A stretch of DNA of 64,000 nucleotides from Bombyx mori (GCF_030269925.1 NC_085125.1:2601117-2665116); one strand, 5' to 3'. Numbered from the stretch's first letter, positions 37,414 to 48,616 are shown. Notes: generated from the letters alone by a model not told the origin. Program-made: numbers and translations.

Positions 37414-37890
37414 TGGTTGCTCTTTGATTTCAGATATGCTTTATTTGATTGAGTTTTTGTTGTCACTTCTGTTACAATGCCATCAATGGTAGCAATTGAA
37501 AGAGTAGGCTGCGCACGAGTACTATATAAACAAAATTAATATTACTTTTACGGATTTAATCTTAAGTTTATTATTGTCTATATTTTACAATATTCCCAAT
37601 ATTCTGAATAATTTACTTTAATTACGGACGACTGGAAACTAAGATGGTGCTCTTCAGAAAACAATGTTTCTATGCGTATTAAGGGATCATCACAGTGAAA
37701 CATGACCGATATATATTAACTATAATATATATAGTGGTCCCGCAGTAGTCGAAATTCGACTATAATTAATTGAAATTATAAGTTTGAATATTATTATGGT
37801 TATAATGTCAAAGACTATCATTTCTATAATCACAGATTTTGCCAAGGCTACACTATAGACAAATAATATTAAAGATAAACAATATTATCC

Positions 37891-38301
37891 TTTTTTTTTT
37901 TTAAGGGATTTTATGACCTGGTAACTGAGACCTTTAAGTCATGTCTTATTTTAATGTATATTCATATTTTTATGAAAAATGATATTATGGAGTGAAATGA
38001 AATGAAAATGATTAATTTGAGACATTAATCAACTGGGATGAAATTAAATGAGATGATATGAGATGAAATATAATCTCAGTAATGGTGGTCATTTACTAAG
38101 ATTTTTTCAGTGGACTTTTTGGAGGATCCCGAGAAGTTACGTCCAGCGGCTTTGTTTCATTTTCCCACATTTGTGCACTTTCACAGATATTAAACAGTTA
38201 ATAAGCCACCATTATTACACATTTAAACCCGAAGAAACACTAAATAGACAAAATAAAACAAATCACACAACTTCACTCCTCGCGCTCCCGCCAAAAAGTC
38301 C
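37891..38301 (-). repeat. 410-bp poly(A) retroposon with perfect 11-bp TSD
   Basis: The minus-strand 5' end is GGACTTTTTGGCGGGAGCGC; the 3' end is a run of about 12 A. It is flanked by CAATATTATCC at 37880-37890 and 38302-38312, a perfect duplication. No coding capacity. Same family as 48211-48616 and 6123-6339. No tRNA-like A/B boxes were evident, so the promoter type is unknown. Confidence 0.85.
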
Positions 38302-38490
38302 CAATATTATCCTATTTTCAATTTGACCACAGACTATATGCATTAACTAAAGTTTGACAATCAACAAAGAGTATATATACATATGTGTGTGTGTGTCAAA
38401 TACATGGCAGTGTGTGTAATGTTTTCTTTATTGATCTAATTAATGTATTATTTTAAAAAAAGATTATCATTGTGCACTTCTTCTCTATAT

Positions 38491-38499
38491 TCTCTATAA
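38491..38499. repeat. Target-site duplication of the RTE LINE, 3' side
   Basis: TCTCTATAA, repeated at 42955-42963 on the other side of the LINE. Confidence 0.75.
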
Positions 38500-38586
38500 T
38501 AATAATAATAAGCCTTTTATTCCATGCAATTAAAAATTTTTTTTTTTTTTGTACAGTTAGTTTATGTAATATATGTATGGACCCTC

Positions 38587-41550
38587 TCAGGTAAAGGCCT
38601 CCTCCAAAGATTTCCACTCTGCTTTGTCTCTGGCGACATAAATCCAGTGTGGTCCAGCAACCTTTCTAATATCATCCTCCCAACGCGTGTACGGTCTGCC
38701 GACGCGCCGCTTGCCCTGTGGACCGTCCCATGCAGTTACTTTCGATGTCCATCTCCCATCCCTGAGTCGTGCTACGTGGCCAGCCCACTTAAACTTCAGT
38801 CTTTGAGCATATTTGAGAGCGTCCACTGTTTTGGTTATGCTTCTTATCTTTGTATGACGCACTCTGTGTGTCTTTTTTATGTTGAGCATGCTGCGTTCCA
38901 TTCCCCTCTGGCACGTTGTTAATTTATTTTTAATGTTACGCGTAAATTTCCACGTCTGGCAACCGTATGTAAGACACGGCAATATACAAGTGTCCATGAT
39001 TTTCTTTTTCACTTCTGTTGGCATGTTACTTTTCATTACTTCTCTGTAACTCCAGAACTTATTCCACGTAATTCTTGTTCTGCGCTCCACCTCTAGTTCA
39101 TTGCTATTGTTGTCCAGTGCTATCTGCTTTCCTAAGTAGATATATTGTTCCACGTACAGTATTGGTTTGTGTTCTAGTGAGATGGTTCTTCTACAACTGT
39201 TTGTCATGATGTTTGTTTTTTTCAGATTAATTTCTAATCCGACTTGTCTGCTAGCTTCGTGTAATGACTGTATCATGCGCTCTAAGTTACCACCGGTTTC
39301 AGATAGCAGTACTAAGTCATCTGCGAACCTTAGATGACTTAAGCAGTCACCTTTGATATACAAGCCATAGTTTTTCCAGTCTAATTGACTTATAATTGAT
39401 TCCAATACTGCAATAAATAGTTTTGGAGACAATGGATCCCCTTGTCTCACTCCTCTATTGATGTTAAAATCAGGGCCAATTGTTTCCAGTTTGACTTTAC
39501 TGACACTGTTCTTATATATATTTTTTATAACTTGTATATACTCACTTTCCACTCCTTGTTGATTTAATGCCTCCCATATGCTTGTGTGTGAAATTGTGTC
39601 GAAAGCCTTCTGGTAATCTATAAAAGCTATATAGAGCGGTCTTTGCTTCTCTTGGTATTTTTCGATAATAAGTTCCAGCGTGTGTATGTGGTCTACGGTT
39701 AAATATCCCTTACGGAAGCCAGCTTGCTCTATGGGCTGTCTCTTTTCTAAAGTTTCAGATATTCTTCGATTAATTATGGAAGAGAAAAGCTTGTAAACAG
39801 TTGCCAAAAGGCTTATTGGCCTGTAATTGCTAATGTCATTAGGGTTACCTTTTTTATACAGCAAGATTATAATGGATTCTGACCATTGTGCAGGTATATT
39901 CGCAGTTTTGAGTATCAGATTAAATAATGAGGCCAGTGGTGATGCAAGTATTTCACATCCATGTTTGATTGCTTCATTAGTAATGAAATCTGGGCCTGGG
40001 CTCTTCTCAAATTTTAACTTATCAGCTGCTTGTATAATCTCAAGTTCCTCTATATAGTTTATATTATTATTTTCGGTATTGTTGTATGATTCCTGTTTGT
40101 TGTTGTTTATTTGTTTTATCTTCGCACTGTATAGGTTTTTATAAAATTCTGTAGCAATATTAATTATTTCTCTACGGCTGTGGGTTGTTTGTCCTGATTG
40201 GTTTAATCCCTCAATCCAGGTTTTATTTATTCGAAGTTGTTTTATCGCTTTTTTGAAACTTTTTCCCTGTGTAAGGTAAGTTTGTATTTTTTGATTTCGG
40301 TAGGTTTTATAGTCATATTTTATGTATTTACTCGTCAGTTTATAAAGTGCGCTAAGTTGGTTTTTTTCTAATCGTGACTTCCTTGGCGTTTTTTGTAACA
40401 TTTGTCTCCTATTTAATAATGTAATTGTCCTCTCTGAGAGAATTTTGTGTCTGGTAGAGGTATTCTTAATCTGTCGTGCTTGTTGTAGACTGACTTTGAT
40501 AATATGTAATAATTTGTTATAAAAATCCTGCACTGTCGTCTCCAATTGATAATCGACGAAGTTTGATGATATCTGATGCCTCAGACTTTGCTTGTATGCT
40601 TCAATTTCTTCTCTCGTTTTTAAAGTACTATTTCGGTTATTGGTAAATTTTATTCGACTTTTCTTTGCTACTTTTAAAGTTATTGTAGCTCTTACCATTC
40701 TATGATCTGTAGAGAAGTTAGGGTTCAGTGTTTCTATATTTAGGAATAGCTTAGGTTGGTTTGACAGTACATAGTCGATTTCATTCTTGTATACTCCGCT
40801 GGGTGAGCGCCAAGTCCACCTGCGGCTTGTTTTTTTTTTAAAATAAGTATTGATCACTGAAAGTCTATTTTCAAAAGCAAAATCTATTAATCTTTGACCT
40901 CTGTCATTTCTATCTCCATATCCATATATTCCTGTAATGATATGTTCTTCTTTTAGTGGTTGACCTATTTTTGCATTAAAATCTCCAATAATTATAAGAT
41001 TTTTTGAAGATGTATGGATTGCTATGTCCAAACTTCGATAAAATTCTGTTATTTCTTCTTCACTTGAAAGACTTGTGGGGGCATAGGCTTGTATAATGCT
41101 TATAATATATCCTTGAATGTTGAGGTTAAGCAGGGCGACTCTTTCCGTGAAGCCTATAAATCGTTCAATATAAGGTTGTAAGGATTTCTTTATTAAAAAA
41201 CCCACGCCGTAAAGTCCTGGCGTGTGGCCTACATAACATAATATCGTGCTCTCATATTCTTCTATTTGACAGCCCATTCTCCTAACTTCTGAGAGACCAA
41301 TGACGTCATACTTTATTTCTTTCAAGGCTTCTTCGAGCTCTAATAGTCTTTCATATGAAGAGAGTGTTTTCACGTTATATGTTGCTATGTATAACTTGTT
41401 TGTTGATAGATTTCCGGATTTTTGGCCAATTTCTAATTGTTTCTTTGAAGGGTAGTGGTCAATCTCTTCCACGGTGACCAGCCGGCTTGGAAGATGGTTT
41501 TCCGTGTTGTGTTTTTTATTATTTTTGTTTTTGAGAGGGTGTGCCGATTG
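38587..41550 (-). CDS. LINE ORF2: APE endonuclease + reverse transcriptase
   Basis: The frame is open for 987 codons straight after the ORF1 UAG. The first likely non-AUG start is GTG at 41472 (then EEIDHYPSKK, 961 codons to the end). The APE-type endonuclease begins with LYIATYNVKTL and has LSEVRR, IIGDFNAKIG and FSTDHRMVRA. The reverse transcriptase has SNYRPISLL, DYQKAFDTI, GVRQGDPLSPKLF and the catalytic FADDLVLL (about residue 715 from the GTG). The C-terminus (RRVGRPYTRWEDDIRKVAG) is typical of the RTE clade; there is no RNase H. The first in-frame AUG is codon 66 from the GTG (RRMG), after the conserved Asn and Glu of the endonuclease. An active protein therefore needs readthrough of the UAG or a non-AUG start. 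Confidence 0.88.
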   Translation of the reverse strand, partial: QSAHPLKNKNNKKHNTENHLPSRLVTVEEIDHYPSKKQLEIGQKSGNLSTNKLYIATYNVKTLSSYERLLELEEALKEIKYDVIGLSEVRRMGCQIEEYESTILCYVGHTPGLYGVGFLIKKSLQPYIERFIGFTERVALLNLNIQGYIISIIQAYAPTSLSSEEEITEFYRSLDIAIHTSSKNLIIIGDFNAKIGQPLKEEHIITGIYGYGDRNDRGQRLIDFAFENRLSVINTYFKKKTSRRWTWRSPSGVYKNEIDYVLSNQPKLFLNIETLNPNFSTDHRMVRATITLKVAKKSRIKFTNNRNSTLKTREEIEAYKQSLRHQISSNFVDYQLETTVQDFYNKLLHIIKVSLQQARQIKNTSTRHKILSERTITLLNRRQMLQKTPRKSRLEKNQLSALYKLTSKYIKYDYKTYRNQKIQTYLTQGKSFKKAIKQLRINKTWIEGLNQSGQTTHSRREIINIATEFYKNLYSAKIKQINNNKQESYNNTENNNINYIEELEIIQAADKLKFEKSPGPDFITNEAIKHGCEILASPLASLFNLILKTANIPAQWSESIIILLYKKGNPNDISNYRPISLLATVYKLFSSIINRRISETLEKRQPIEQAGFRKGYLTVDHIHTLELIIEKYQEKQRPLYIAFIDYQKAFDTISHTSIWEALNQQGVESEYIQVIKNIYKNSVSKVKLETIGPDFNINRGVRQGDPLSPKLFIAVLESIISQLDWKNYGLYIKGDCLSHLRFADDLVLLSETGGNLERMIQSLHEASRQVGLEINLKKTNIMTNSCRRTISLEHKPILYVEQYIYLGKQIALDNNSNELEVERRTRITWNKFWSYREVMKSNMPTEVKKKIMDTCILPCLTYGCQTWKFTRNIKNKLTTCQRGMERSMLNIKKTHRVRHTKIRSITKTVDALKYAQRLKFKWAGHVARLRDGRWTSKVTAWDGPQGKRRVGRPYTRWEDDIRKVAGPHWIYVARDKAEWKSLEEAFT

Positions 41551-42393
41551 CTATTGGTTCGGATTATGTTTTGGCAAAACTTGTTTAGTTGAATTTTTAT
41601 TCACCAAATAGTTGAAGATCCCTGCCTTGACTATATTTTCAGAACAACTAGTTGTGCCCTGTGAGGTGTTTGATGCAGGTTTGTTTTTCTTTTTTGGTTG
41701 AGTTCTAGGTGATGAATCAATGCGATTATCGGTTTCTGGAGGCGATGTCGGGAGAGATCGTTTACTCTTTCCTAATTTATTATTTATTTCTTGTTTTCCT
41801 ATTATAACTATTTTATCGTATTTTAATATAGCTTTGTTACCCTTATCTCTTTCAACTTTTACTTGTTCCTGTAGCATTCTCCGTTTCTCTAGAATATGCT
41901 GTGGGTAATCTTCCTTAATGTAGTAGTTTGAATCCTTCAATAGCTTCTTTTGTTTGAGAATTTCAATTTTTCTACCAACTGTGGTCAGTGTCATAACAAT
42001 AGGCCTAGGTTTCTTTGTATTTTTCCCTATTTTTCTGATTTCTTGAATTTCTTTTCGGTCTAGTTTGATTCCCAGATATTTTGATGTGAAATTAATAATT
42101 TCCGTTTCTAAATCCGAGTAAGAGTAGATTGAGTTGTGTTCTTCAATGCCAAAAAATACAATATTTCGATTTCTTGCCTGTTTCTCCAATATATGAAGTC
42201 TTTGTTCCTGCATTTCAAATTGTTCTTCTAGGGTTTTATATTTTTGTTCAAGTTGACTTAGTTTTTCGTCTAAAATCAGATTCACATTATCCGTAACTGT
42301 TTTTGCAACTTCTATACCGCTTTCCTTTATTGCGATTTTTTGGTCTTCGAGATCTTTTTGAATTAAGCGTAGGGTGGTTATTATTTCTTCCAT
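41551..42393 (-). CDS. LINE ORF1 protein (coiled coil + RNA-binding)
   Basis: 280 residues, ATG start at 42393. Residues 1 to about 70 form a charged heptad-like coiled coil (VNLILDEKLSQLEQKYKTLE). An L1-type RNA-recognition region follows from about residue 72, with NRNIVFFGIEE, LGIKLDRKEIQEIRKIG and RPIVMTL. A C-terminal region with YYIKEDYPQ and KRRMLQEQ then gives way to a basic, disordered tail. By family it should be a nucleic-acid chaperone binding the LINE RNA. It ends at UAG with CAA on both sides; the same frame continues into ORF2. Confidence 0.85.
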   Translation of the reverse strand: MEEIITTLRLIQKDLEDQKIAIKESGIEVAKTVTDNVNLILDEKLSQLEQKYKTLEEQFEMQEQRLHILEKQARNRNIVFFGIEEHNSIYSYSDLETEIINFTSKYLGIKLDRKEIQEIRKIGKNTKKPRPIVMTLTTVGRKIEILKQKKLLKDSNYYIKEDYPQHILEKRRMLQEQVKVERDKGNKAILKYDKIVIIGKQEINNKLGKSKRSLPTSPPETDNRIDSSPRTQPKKKNKPASNTSQGTTSCSENIVKAGIFNYLVNKNSTKQVLPKHNPNQ

Positions 42394-42954
42394 TGTTATA
42401 ATTCACTTGGATTTATGAAGCAAACGACGATTCCAAGAAAATCTATCTTATCTTTGTTTTCATACAGGCGGTGCCCTCTTTTGAGCACATACAGAATTTA
42501 GATATGAGAATGCCGATAATTATTGACAAAATGGTTGATTATCTAAATATGTGTCGTCCGCTGGCAGATGGCGCTGATACAGCAATATGACTCCGATGTT
42601 TAGTTTTTTTTTTTTTTTTTATTTATTTCCAAGGCTGTAATTATTGAGATTTTTCTTTTTAGGTACACTATTCACTGTTTGTAAAATTGTATTCACTAGT
42701 TATTTGCACTTCACCGGTTATTGCCGGACCACAACAATCCACTTTGTTTTTTGAAGGTATAGCACCGGTTTCACAATGTTCGTCCAATTTTTCTATTTTT
42801 CGGTTCTTTTTTCAAGTCTACTATTCCACTAATTCTATTAAGTGTAACGTGTCACTTTTATTCACTTTTTCTATAGTTTAGTACACTTTTTTTATTTTTA
42901 ATCACTTATGAATACACAGTCGATGTAATCGTGGCACTGCTTCGCCTACCCTCC

Positions 42955-42963
42955 TCTCTATAA
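42955..42963. repeat. Target-site duplication of the RTE LINE, 5' side
   Basis: TCTCTATAA, matching 38491-38499 exactly. Confidence 0.75.
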
Positions 42964-43377
42964 GTGTGGGAAATTTCTCCTCCGACCGCGCAATTTTCGT
43001 AAAAAGGGGTACAAAGTTTTTGTTTCACGTATTAATATACCTATAGATAATTAACTGAACAATACTAGATTTTAAGCGCAAAAGTCTTCCTTGGTTAAGA
43101 ATCGCAAAAGTTTCACAGATGGCTGTATAGTTTTTATTTCAATAACAAATTGTTTATTAAGAAACTGTCTAGCCGGTCCATTAGCGTAAATAGTATTATT
43201 GTTTTATAGTTTATTGTCATTGGACGGTATTTGATTGGGCACTAATATAAATGCTCTCATTCAATTTAAGATGTTAAGAACTTTATGACATCTGTCTTAT
43301 TCGACGCCGCGTATTTCATGTTTATTTAAAGAATGTATAAAGCCTAAGTTTTCAAGACATCGATAGCTCTTGACCGA

Positions 43378-43650
43378 TTTTTTTTTATTGCCCTATAGGC
43401 AGGCTAGCATACGGCCCACCTGATGGTGAGTGGTTTTCGTCGCTCATGGACGTCAGCAATGCCAAGGGCAGAGCCAAGCCGCTGCCTAATAGCGCTCGGG
43501 AAACACCGTGGAGGGGAGCTCATTCCATAGCCGGATGGTACGTGGCAAAAAAGATCTCTGGAAACGCACTGTGGATGAACGCAATGGCTCCAGGTAGTAT
43601 GGATGAACTCTACTCCGGTGGCGGGCGGTGCGATGGTAAAAGCGAGATGT
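43378..43650 (-). repeat. Family C repeat, longest copy
   Basis: T-run, then CATACGGCCCACCTGATGGT, and a longer 5' part with CGCACTGTGGATGAACGCAA and CTCTACTCCGGTGGCGGG. It shows that family C extends at least 270 bp, consistent with a truncated LINE. Confidence 0.65.
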
Positions 43651-43674
43651 CGGTATCAAAATAGGTGTTGCCCG

Positions 43675-43800
43675 TTGACATCATTGCCACTCACTTTGAG
43701 ACATGAGGTCCAAGTCTCAACAGTACATAACGACTGTTCCACCCTACGAGCCGGAACGCGTGATCCTCGTGACAGTAATAGGCATGGTAGTATGAATGGG
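43675..43800 (-). repeat. Old Bm1-related SINE (minus)
   Basis: TTTGAGACATGAGGTCCAAG, then GACTGTTCCACCCTACGAGC match in reverse the diverged SINE at 51388-51560. Confidence 0.5.
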
Positions 43801-44088
43801 CAAAAAATGCGTCCTCTCCATTTATAAATAAGGTCACTTTTAGCTCGTGATTTATTAAGGTAACAGATTATATTTAAAAGATAATGAGGCTCTAAGCAAG
43901 TTAGCGTCACTTGCGAAATAGCGCTACTTTGTAACAGACCTATTAATTCTAGACGATTTATGTTTAGTAACTTGTTGCTGGGAAAATTGTAGGCCTGCAT
44001 TTGATGGTGCGTCGTATTTTTCGGCCTGCCGCTAAGGAAACCCCTTGTAGAAAGTTTTGCACTGTTAAAAGATAAATGTTTTTTTTTA

Positions 44089-44330
44089 CTGGTGGTAGGA
44101 CCTCTTGTGAGTCCGCGCGGGTAGGTACCACCACCCTGCCTATTTCTGCCGTGAAGCAGTAATGCGTTTCGGTTTGAAGGGTGGGGCAGCCGTTGTAATT
44201 ATAATTGAGACCTTAGAACTTATATCTCAAGGTGGGTGGCGCATTTACGTTGTAGATGTCTATGGGCTCCAGTAACCACTTAACACCAGGTGGACTGTGA
44301 GCTCGTCCACCCATCTAAGCAATAAAAAAA
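44089..44330 (+). repeat. Bm1 SINE, truncated at the ACTGGTGG breakpoint
   Basis: It starts TTACTGGTGGTAGGACC and ends CTAAGCAATA plus A run. Little diverged. Confidence 0.93.
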
Positions 44331-45037
44331 ATTATAAAATAGCTCTAAAATTTATTTTAATGTAATTATTCAAAATTTCATTAATGTAATGTGATTTTCT
44401 AATCTTAATCTAACTTATATACTAATATTCTAAAGTACTTGTTCTAAAATAATAAACGTAAATATTTATAATTCATTCACAATTTTTGGAACGGGTTTAA
44501 CGATCTGGCGTTAAACTAACTTAAAGCCCACAATTAACCCTAGATTAACACATAGGATACTTTTATTAAGATAAACGATCGGACTCTTTATAACAGTTCT
44601 AACAATGGCTTCGTTAGTGATGTACTCAAGGAGTAATTTATAGATCAGACTAGTACACGTGTAACAAACAATTCTTCTTTATCCCGGGAAACTGCATCGT
44701 GCTTAATTTACAAAAATTATAAACTTGACTTTATTTTATTTATACTTAACGTTTTTAGTGAAAATATGATGAATAAGATACTTGAATATTGTTATCGAAG
44801 GCTTTTTTCAATTTATTTATTTAGTGTTTGTTAAAATTTTATGTACTATGGCCCTTGCCGTGCCATTATATAGCTCAAACATACATAATGAACCGCTATC
44901 CCGTAATTTTGTTCTCGGAAAACCAAGGAAAAGGTTAAGTGCCATTGAAACCCACATTTATAACAATTACACTTGACTGTAGGGTCAATCCTTCTTTGGT
45001 TTATTGTAATAAATTCTCGCTGCGTATCCTTTTATAT

Positions 45038-45447
45038 TGTTACGAGCTGAGGCTCAAGATAAATAAAAACTCTCACCTAAATACTAATTCAATTTAAAAC
45101 AATTCAATTTTACAGAATTTTACAGAAATTAAGGGTAGTCTGCATTATCTTAATTCACTTTCTTGAGGTGATCCGTTCGTAGCTTCGCTTCGAATAGAAC
45201 TGTCTTCGTGTCACGCTTATTTAGTCATGTCGACTATGTTTTCCAGAATATTCCCGATACAACTGGAACATTCAAGAATGTTCTAAACTCGTTTTGTCTT
45301 TATCGAGAGTATTCTCCGGGTCATTCGAACTTTCAATCCAACAGGAACACAGAGAAAATTCTAGAACATACAAAAAAGTGTTCTAGTTCTTATCGTATCT
45401 GTTTTTGCTTTCCAACGACAGATGGCGTTAATCGTAAAGGTATAACA
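45038..45447 (-). mobile_element. Solo LTR, diverged family D relative, 4-bp TSD
   Basis: 410 bp from TGTTACGAGCTGAGG to AAGGTATAACA. Flanked by ATAT on both sides (45034-45037 and 45448-45451). It shares GAGGTGATCCGTTCGTAGCT and the end motif AGATGGCGTTA with family D, but most of the middle is different. Confidence 0.8.
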
Positions 45448-45964
45448 ATATTTTTGGGGGTATCTAAATTATGAACACCATTATTTAATTGGTTTTTACC
45501 ACGATTTTTACATTTAATTAGTTCCCGATATTTCTTCGCTGTTGTAAGCGCTATGATCGCGAATAGACTGCTGTATAATATATATTATATGTGTACATAT
45601 TTCTTATTAGCTTTCGTTTTTCATTAAGCGGTAATTTAACGTTCACGCTCTGCTTATTTTTACATAAATTAAATAGATTTGAACATCAACGAACAGATCG
45701 TCGGTGCGTAGCCGTTAAAACTGTTATGTCTGCAATTCGTGAAAGCCTAAGAAAATATAGCTTTAACGCAAATATTGTTCGACACTTCGACATTTTGAAA
45801 TCAATTACGTTGAAGCAGTATCTAGTAGGTAATAACTTACAAATAATGCTCGGACGTGGTCGCATCAGACAATTTTATGGTAAACAAGAAGAGAAAAAAA
45901 AAACAAGCATTACATATAAATTGTACATTAAATGAGAAAAGCAATTTTCTATCTTAATCTATAC

Positions 45965-47430
45965 TATTTATACTTCTATACTAATATTATAAAGAGGAAA
46001 GTTTTGTTTTTTTGTATTGAATAGGCTCCGAAACTACTGAACCGATTTGAAAAATTCTTTCACTGTTTGGAAGCTACACTATTTCCCAGTGACATAGGCT
46101 ATAATCTTTTTTTTTTAAAATAGGGACCCTTACTGAAATTTTCTTTACATCGCGTGCCCTGTGAAAACTATTGATGATAGAATAAAATAATGTACTACGA
46201 CTTTGTAGAGCACATTATTATTTACAAAAAGTGTCGGGACAGTATATGTCTAACTATTATAGTCATGCCGCAATAAGTGTTCTTTTATTTATAATAAAAA
46301 AATAATACAACGTCAAATATCGTTGAAATTTTTGTTAAATACCCGAGCGGAGCCGGAGCGAGTCCCTAGTATATAATATTTCTTCTGTGCGTGTGCTTGT
46401 CACTGAATTCCTCCTAAGCCGCTGGACCAATTTGAATGAAATTTTCTGTGTACCTTCAGATGGATTCGAGAATGGTTTAGATTTACAAACCAGCAAAACA
46501 ACGTTTGCCGGGCCAGCTAGTAATAATAAAAAAAAAACAAGCATTACACATTGCTAGTACGCACCAACCAAACAGCGTAATCTCAAATAATATTATTGTT
46601 TATTTAAAGCAATCGATAAATAGGACGTAAACTCGTCATCATAACTAACTAACAAAATGTATTTTTGAACCGGCACAGCTAAGTCGATCTATATGTATGA
46701 TGAGAAATAGATCTGTAGCCAGCACACTGATACATGCCGAATACAGTAAATCTATATATTACTAGCTGACCCGGCAAACATTGTTTTGCCATATATAAGA
46801 TTTCTAGGGAATTTCTAGTGTAGAAAAAAAACCTAACTTATTGTAAGTGTGTAAGGATGTGGTAAATGAGTGAAAGAGGCATGTAGCGCTGTGAACGTTG
46901 AGGGAATATATAATAAAAATAACAAAACCTCATTCAACCACATATATTCCTCATTATAACAAAAAAAAAAGTCAAAATAAAAAAAAAATTGTTAGGGTTG
47001 GACAACCCTAATCGCTTAGGGGTATGAAAAATAGATAGTAGCCGATTCTCGAGCTTACTGAATATGCATAAAAAATTTCATGAGAATCGGTCAAGCGGTT
47101 TCGGAGGAGTATAGGAACGAACATTGTGACACGAGAATTTTATATATTAGATATAAAAATGAATCGCTGTTCGTTAGTCTCGATAAAACTCGAGAACGGC
47201 TGAACCGATTTGGCTAAATTTGATCTTGAATTATTTGTGGAAGTCCAGAGAAGGCTTAAAAGGTAGATAAATATGAAAATGCTTGGAATTAAATAAAAAT
47301 AACAATTTTGTTTTCCCTTTGATGTGTCCCCCGTCGGACGGATTCCTTTTGTTTGTTTTAAGTTTATTTTATACAAAAGTTTAGGTCTTTTATTTATCGA
47401 TTGAAGCACTATTGAAGTGTCGGGTCAGCT
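45965..47430. repeat. Cluster of 'ctgaaccgattt' dispersed repeats
   Basis: At least three units with the lepidopteran signature occur: CTACTGAACCGATTTGAAAA (~46,035), CTAGCTGACCCGGCAAACAT (~46,763) and GGCTGAACCGATTTGGCTAA (~47,197). Each ends near CTAGTA or GTCAGCTAGTAG. Ends of the CTAG type hint at Helitron relatives, but I see no definite 3' hairpin. No coding sequence. Confidence 0.5.
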
Positions 47431-47557
47431 AGTAGGTTAATATAAATTGCGTGAAATCACCACGACAAGGGAAAGGTCAGGTAGAGAAGACGTTGACCAA
47501 CTGCCAGAAGACGTTGTATCAGCACCAGCATCAGACTGCATCTAGCATAGGTTGGAC

Positions 47558-47698
47558 CGATATTTTATTTATTTATTGCATAGATGCGTGGACGAGCTCA
47601 CAACCCACCTGGTGTTAGGTGGTTACTGGAGCCCATAGACATCTACAACGTAATTGCCACCACCTACCTTGAGATATAAATTCTAAGGTCTCAGTATT
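47558..47698 (-). repeat. Bm1 3' part, left arm of an inverted pair
   Basis: Reversed Bm1 3' end from TTTATTGCATAGATGCG to AGGTCTCAGTATTAGTTACA. Confidence 0.9.
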
Positions 47699-47815
47699 AG
47701 TTACAACTATACTGAGACCTTAGAACTTATATCTCAAAGTAGGTGGGCTTCAGTAACCACTTAACACCAGGTGGGCTGTGAGCTCATCCACCCATCTAAG
47801 CTATAAAAAAAGAAA
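47699..47815 (+). repeat. Bm1 3' part, right arm of an inverted pair
   Basis: It starts ACTATACTGAGACCTTAGAA and ends CTAAGCTATA plus A-rich tail. It touches the left arm with almost no spacer. An internal segment (the CATTTACGTTG part) is deleted here. Confidence 0.9.
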
Positions 47816-48210
47816 AAACAAATCTCATTGCTTTGTATTTTACTAATATTGTTACATCGCGCACACAAACGCACGCAAACAAAACGCATTATTGTCGAGT
47901 TTCAAATAATCCAGAGACTAACTATTCTTATAATTCTGTATTAAGTTCTATTTCCGCGAGTCGTATACTTAATTAAGACTGTATTTACAGACGACTATAG
48001 TCCAGTCGTGATCACGAATTATAATAATAACTGGGAACAAATCACGCACGGTCATCCGGCCCCAATTTAGGATTCTCTGTGTTATGTGTACAAAAGAATA
48101 ATAAACATACTATATATGTGTAAAGAAACTATATTTGCATGTACATGCGTACTTACTCCTATGTAATTATATAGATGACGCTATCAATAAGGGTGACATG
48201 AATTGATAGG

Positions 48211-48616
48211 TTTTTTTTTTAAGAGATTTTATGACCTGGTAACTAAGACCTTTAAGTCATGTCTTATTTTACTTCATATTCTTAATTTTATGAAAAATGA
48301 TAATATGGAGTGAAATGAAATGAAGATGATTAATTTGAAACATTAATCAACTGGGATGAAATTTAATGAAATGAGATGATATGGGATGAAATATAATCGC
48401 AGTAAAATGGTGGTCATTTACTGAGATTTTTTCAGTGGACTTTTTGGAGGAACCCGAGAAGTTACGTCCAGCAGCTTTGTTTCATTTTCCCACATTTGTG
48501 CACTTTCACAGATTAATAAACCACCGTTATTACACATTTAAACCTGAAGAAACACTAAATAGACAAAATAAAACAAATCACACAACTTCACTCCTCGCGT
48601 TCCCGCCAAAAAGTCC
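48211..48616 (-). repeat. 410-bp poly(A) retroposon with perfect 10-bp TSD
   Basis: Same family as 37891-38301, about 90% alike by eye. Flanked by AATTGATAGG at 48201-48210 and 48617-48626. It ends in an A run on the minus strand. Confidence 0.87.

Larger units (their letters stand above)
38500..42954 (-). mobile_element. Full-length RTE-type LINE
   Basis: About 4.45 kb, flanked by 9-bp duplications (TCTCTATAA). The order on the minus strand is a ~560-base 5' region, ORF1 (42393-41551), ORF2 (open from 41550 to 38587), and an ~85-base 3' UTR. The 3' UTR has an A-rich run, AATAAAAGG, and a (TTA)n tail, as is typical of RTE elements. Both ORFs are undamaged, which suggests a recent insertion. 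ORF1 and ORF2 share one frame separated by a single UAG. Confidence 0.88.

Noticed and set aside
45591..45935. A 114-codon + frame
   Set aside because: No recognised domain, AT-driven composition, no splice context or conserved motif. It starts just after a solo LTR. Probably chance.
37891..48616. The 410-bp repeat first looked like a TIR MITE (GGACTTTTTGG near both ends of a ~190-bp inner part)
   Set aside because: Perfect 10- and 11-bp duplications lie outside the longer unit with its A tail, so it is a retroposon and the inner inverted motif is incidental.
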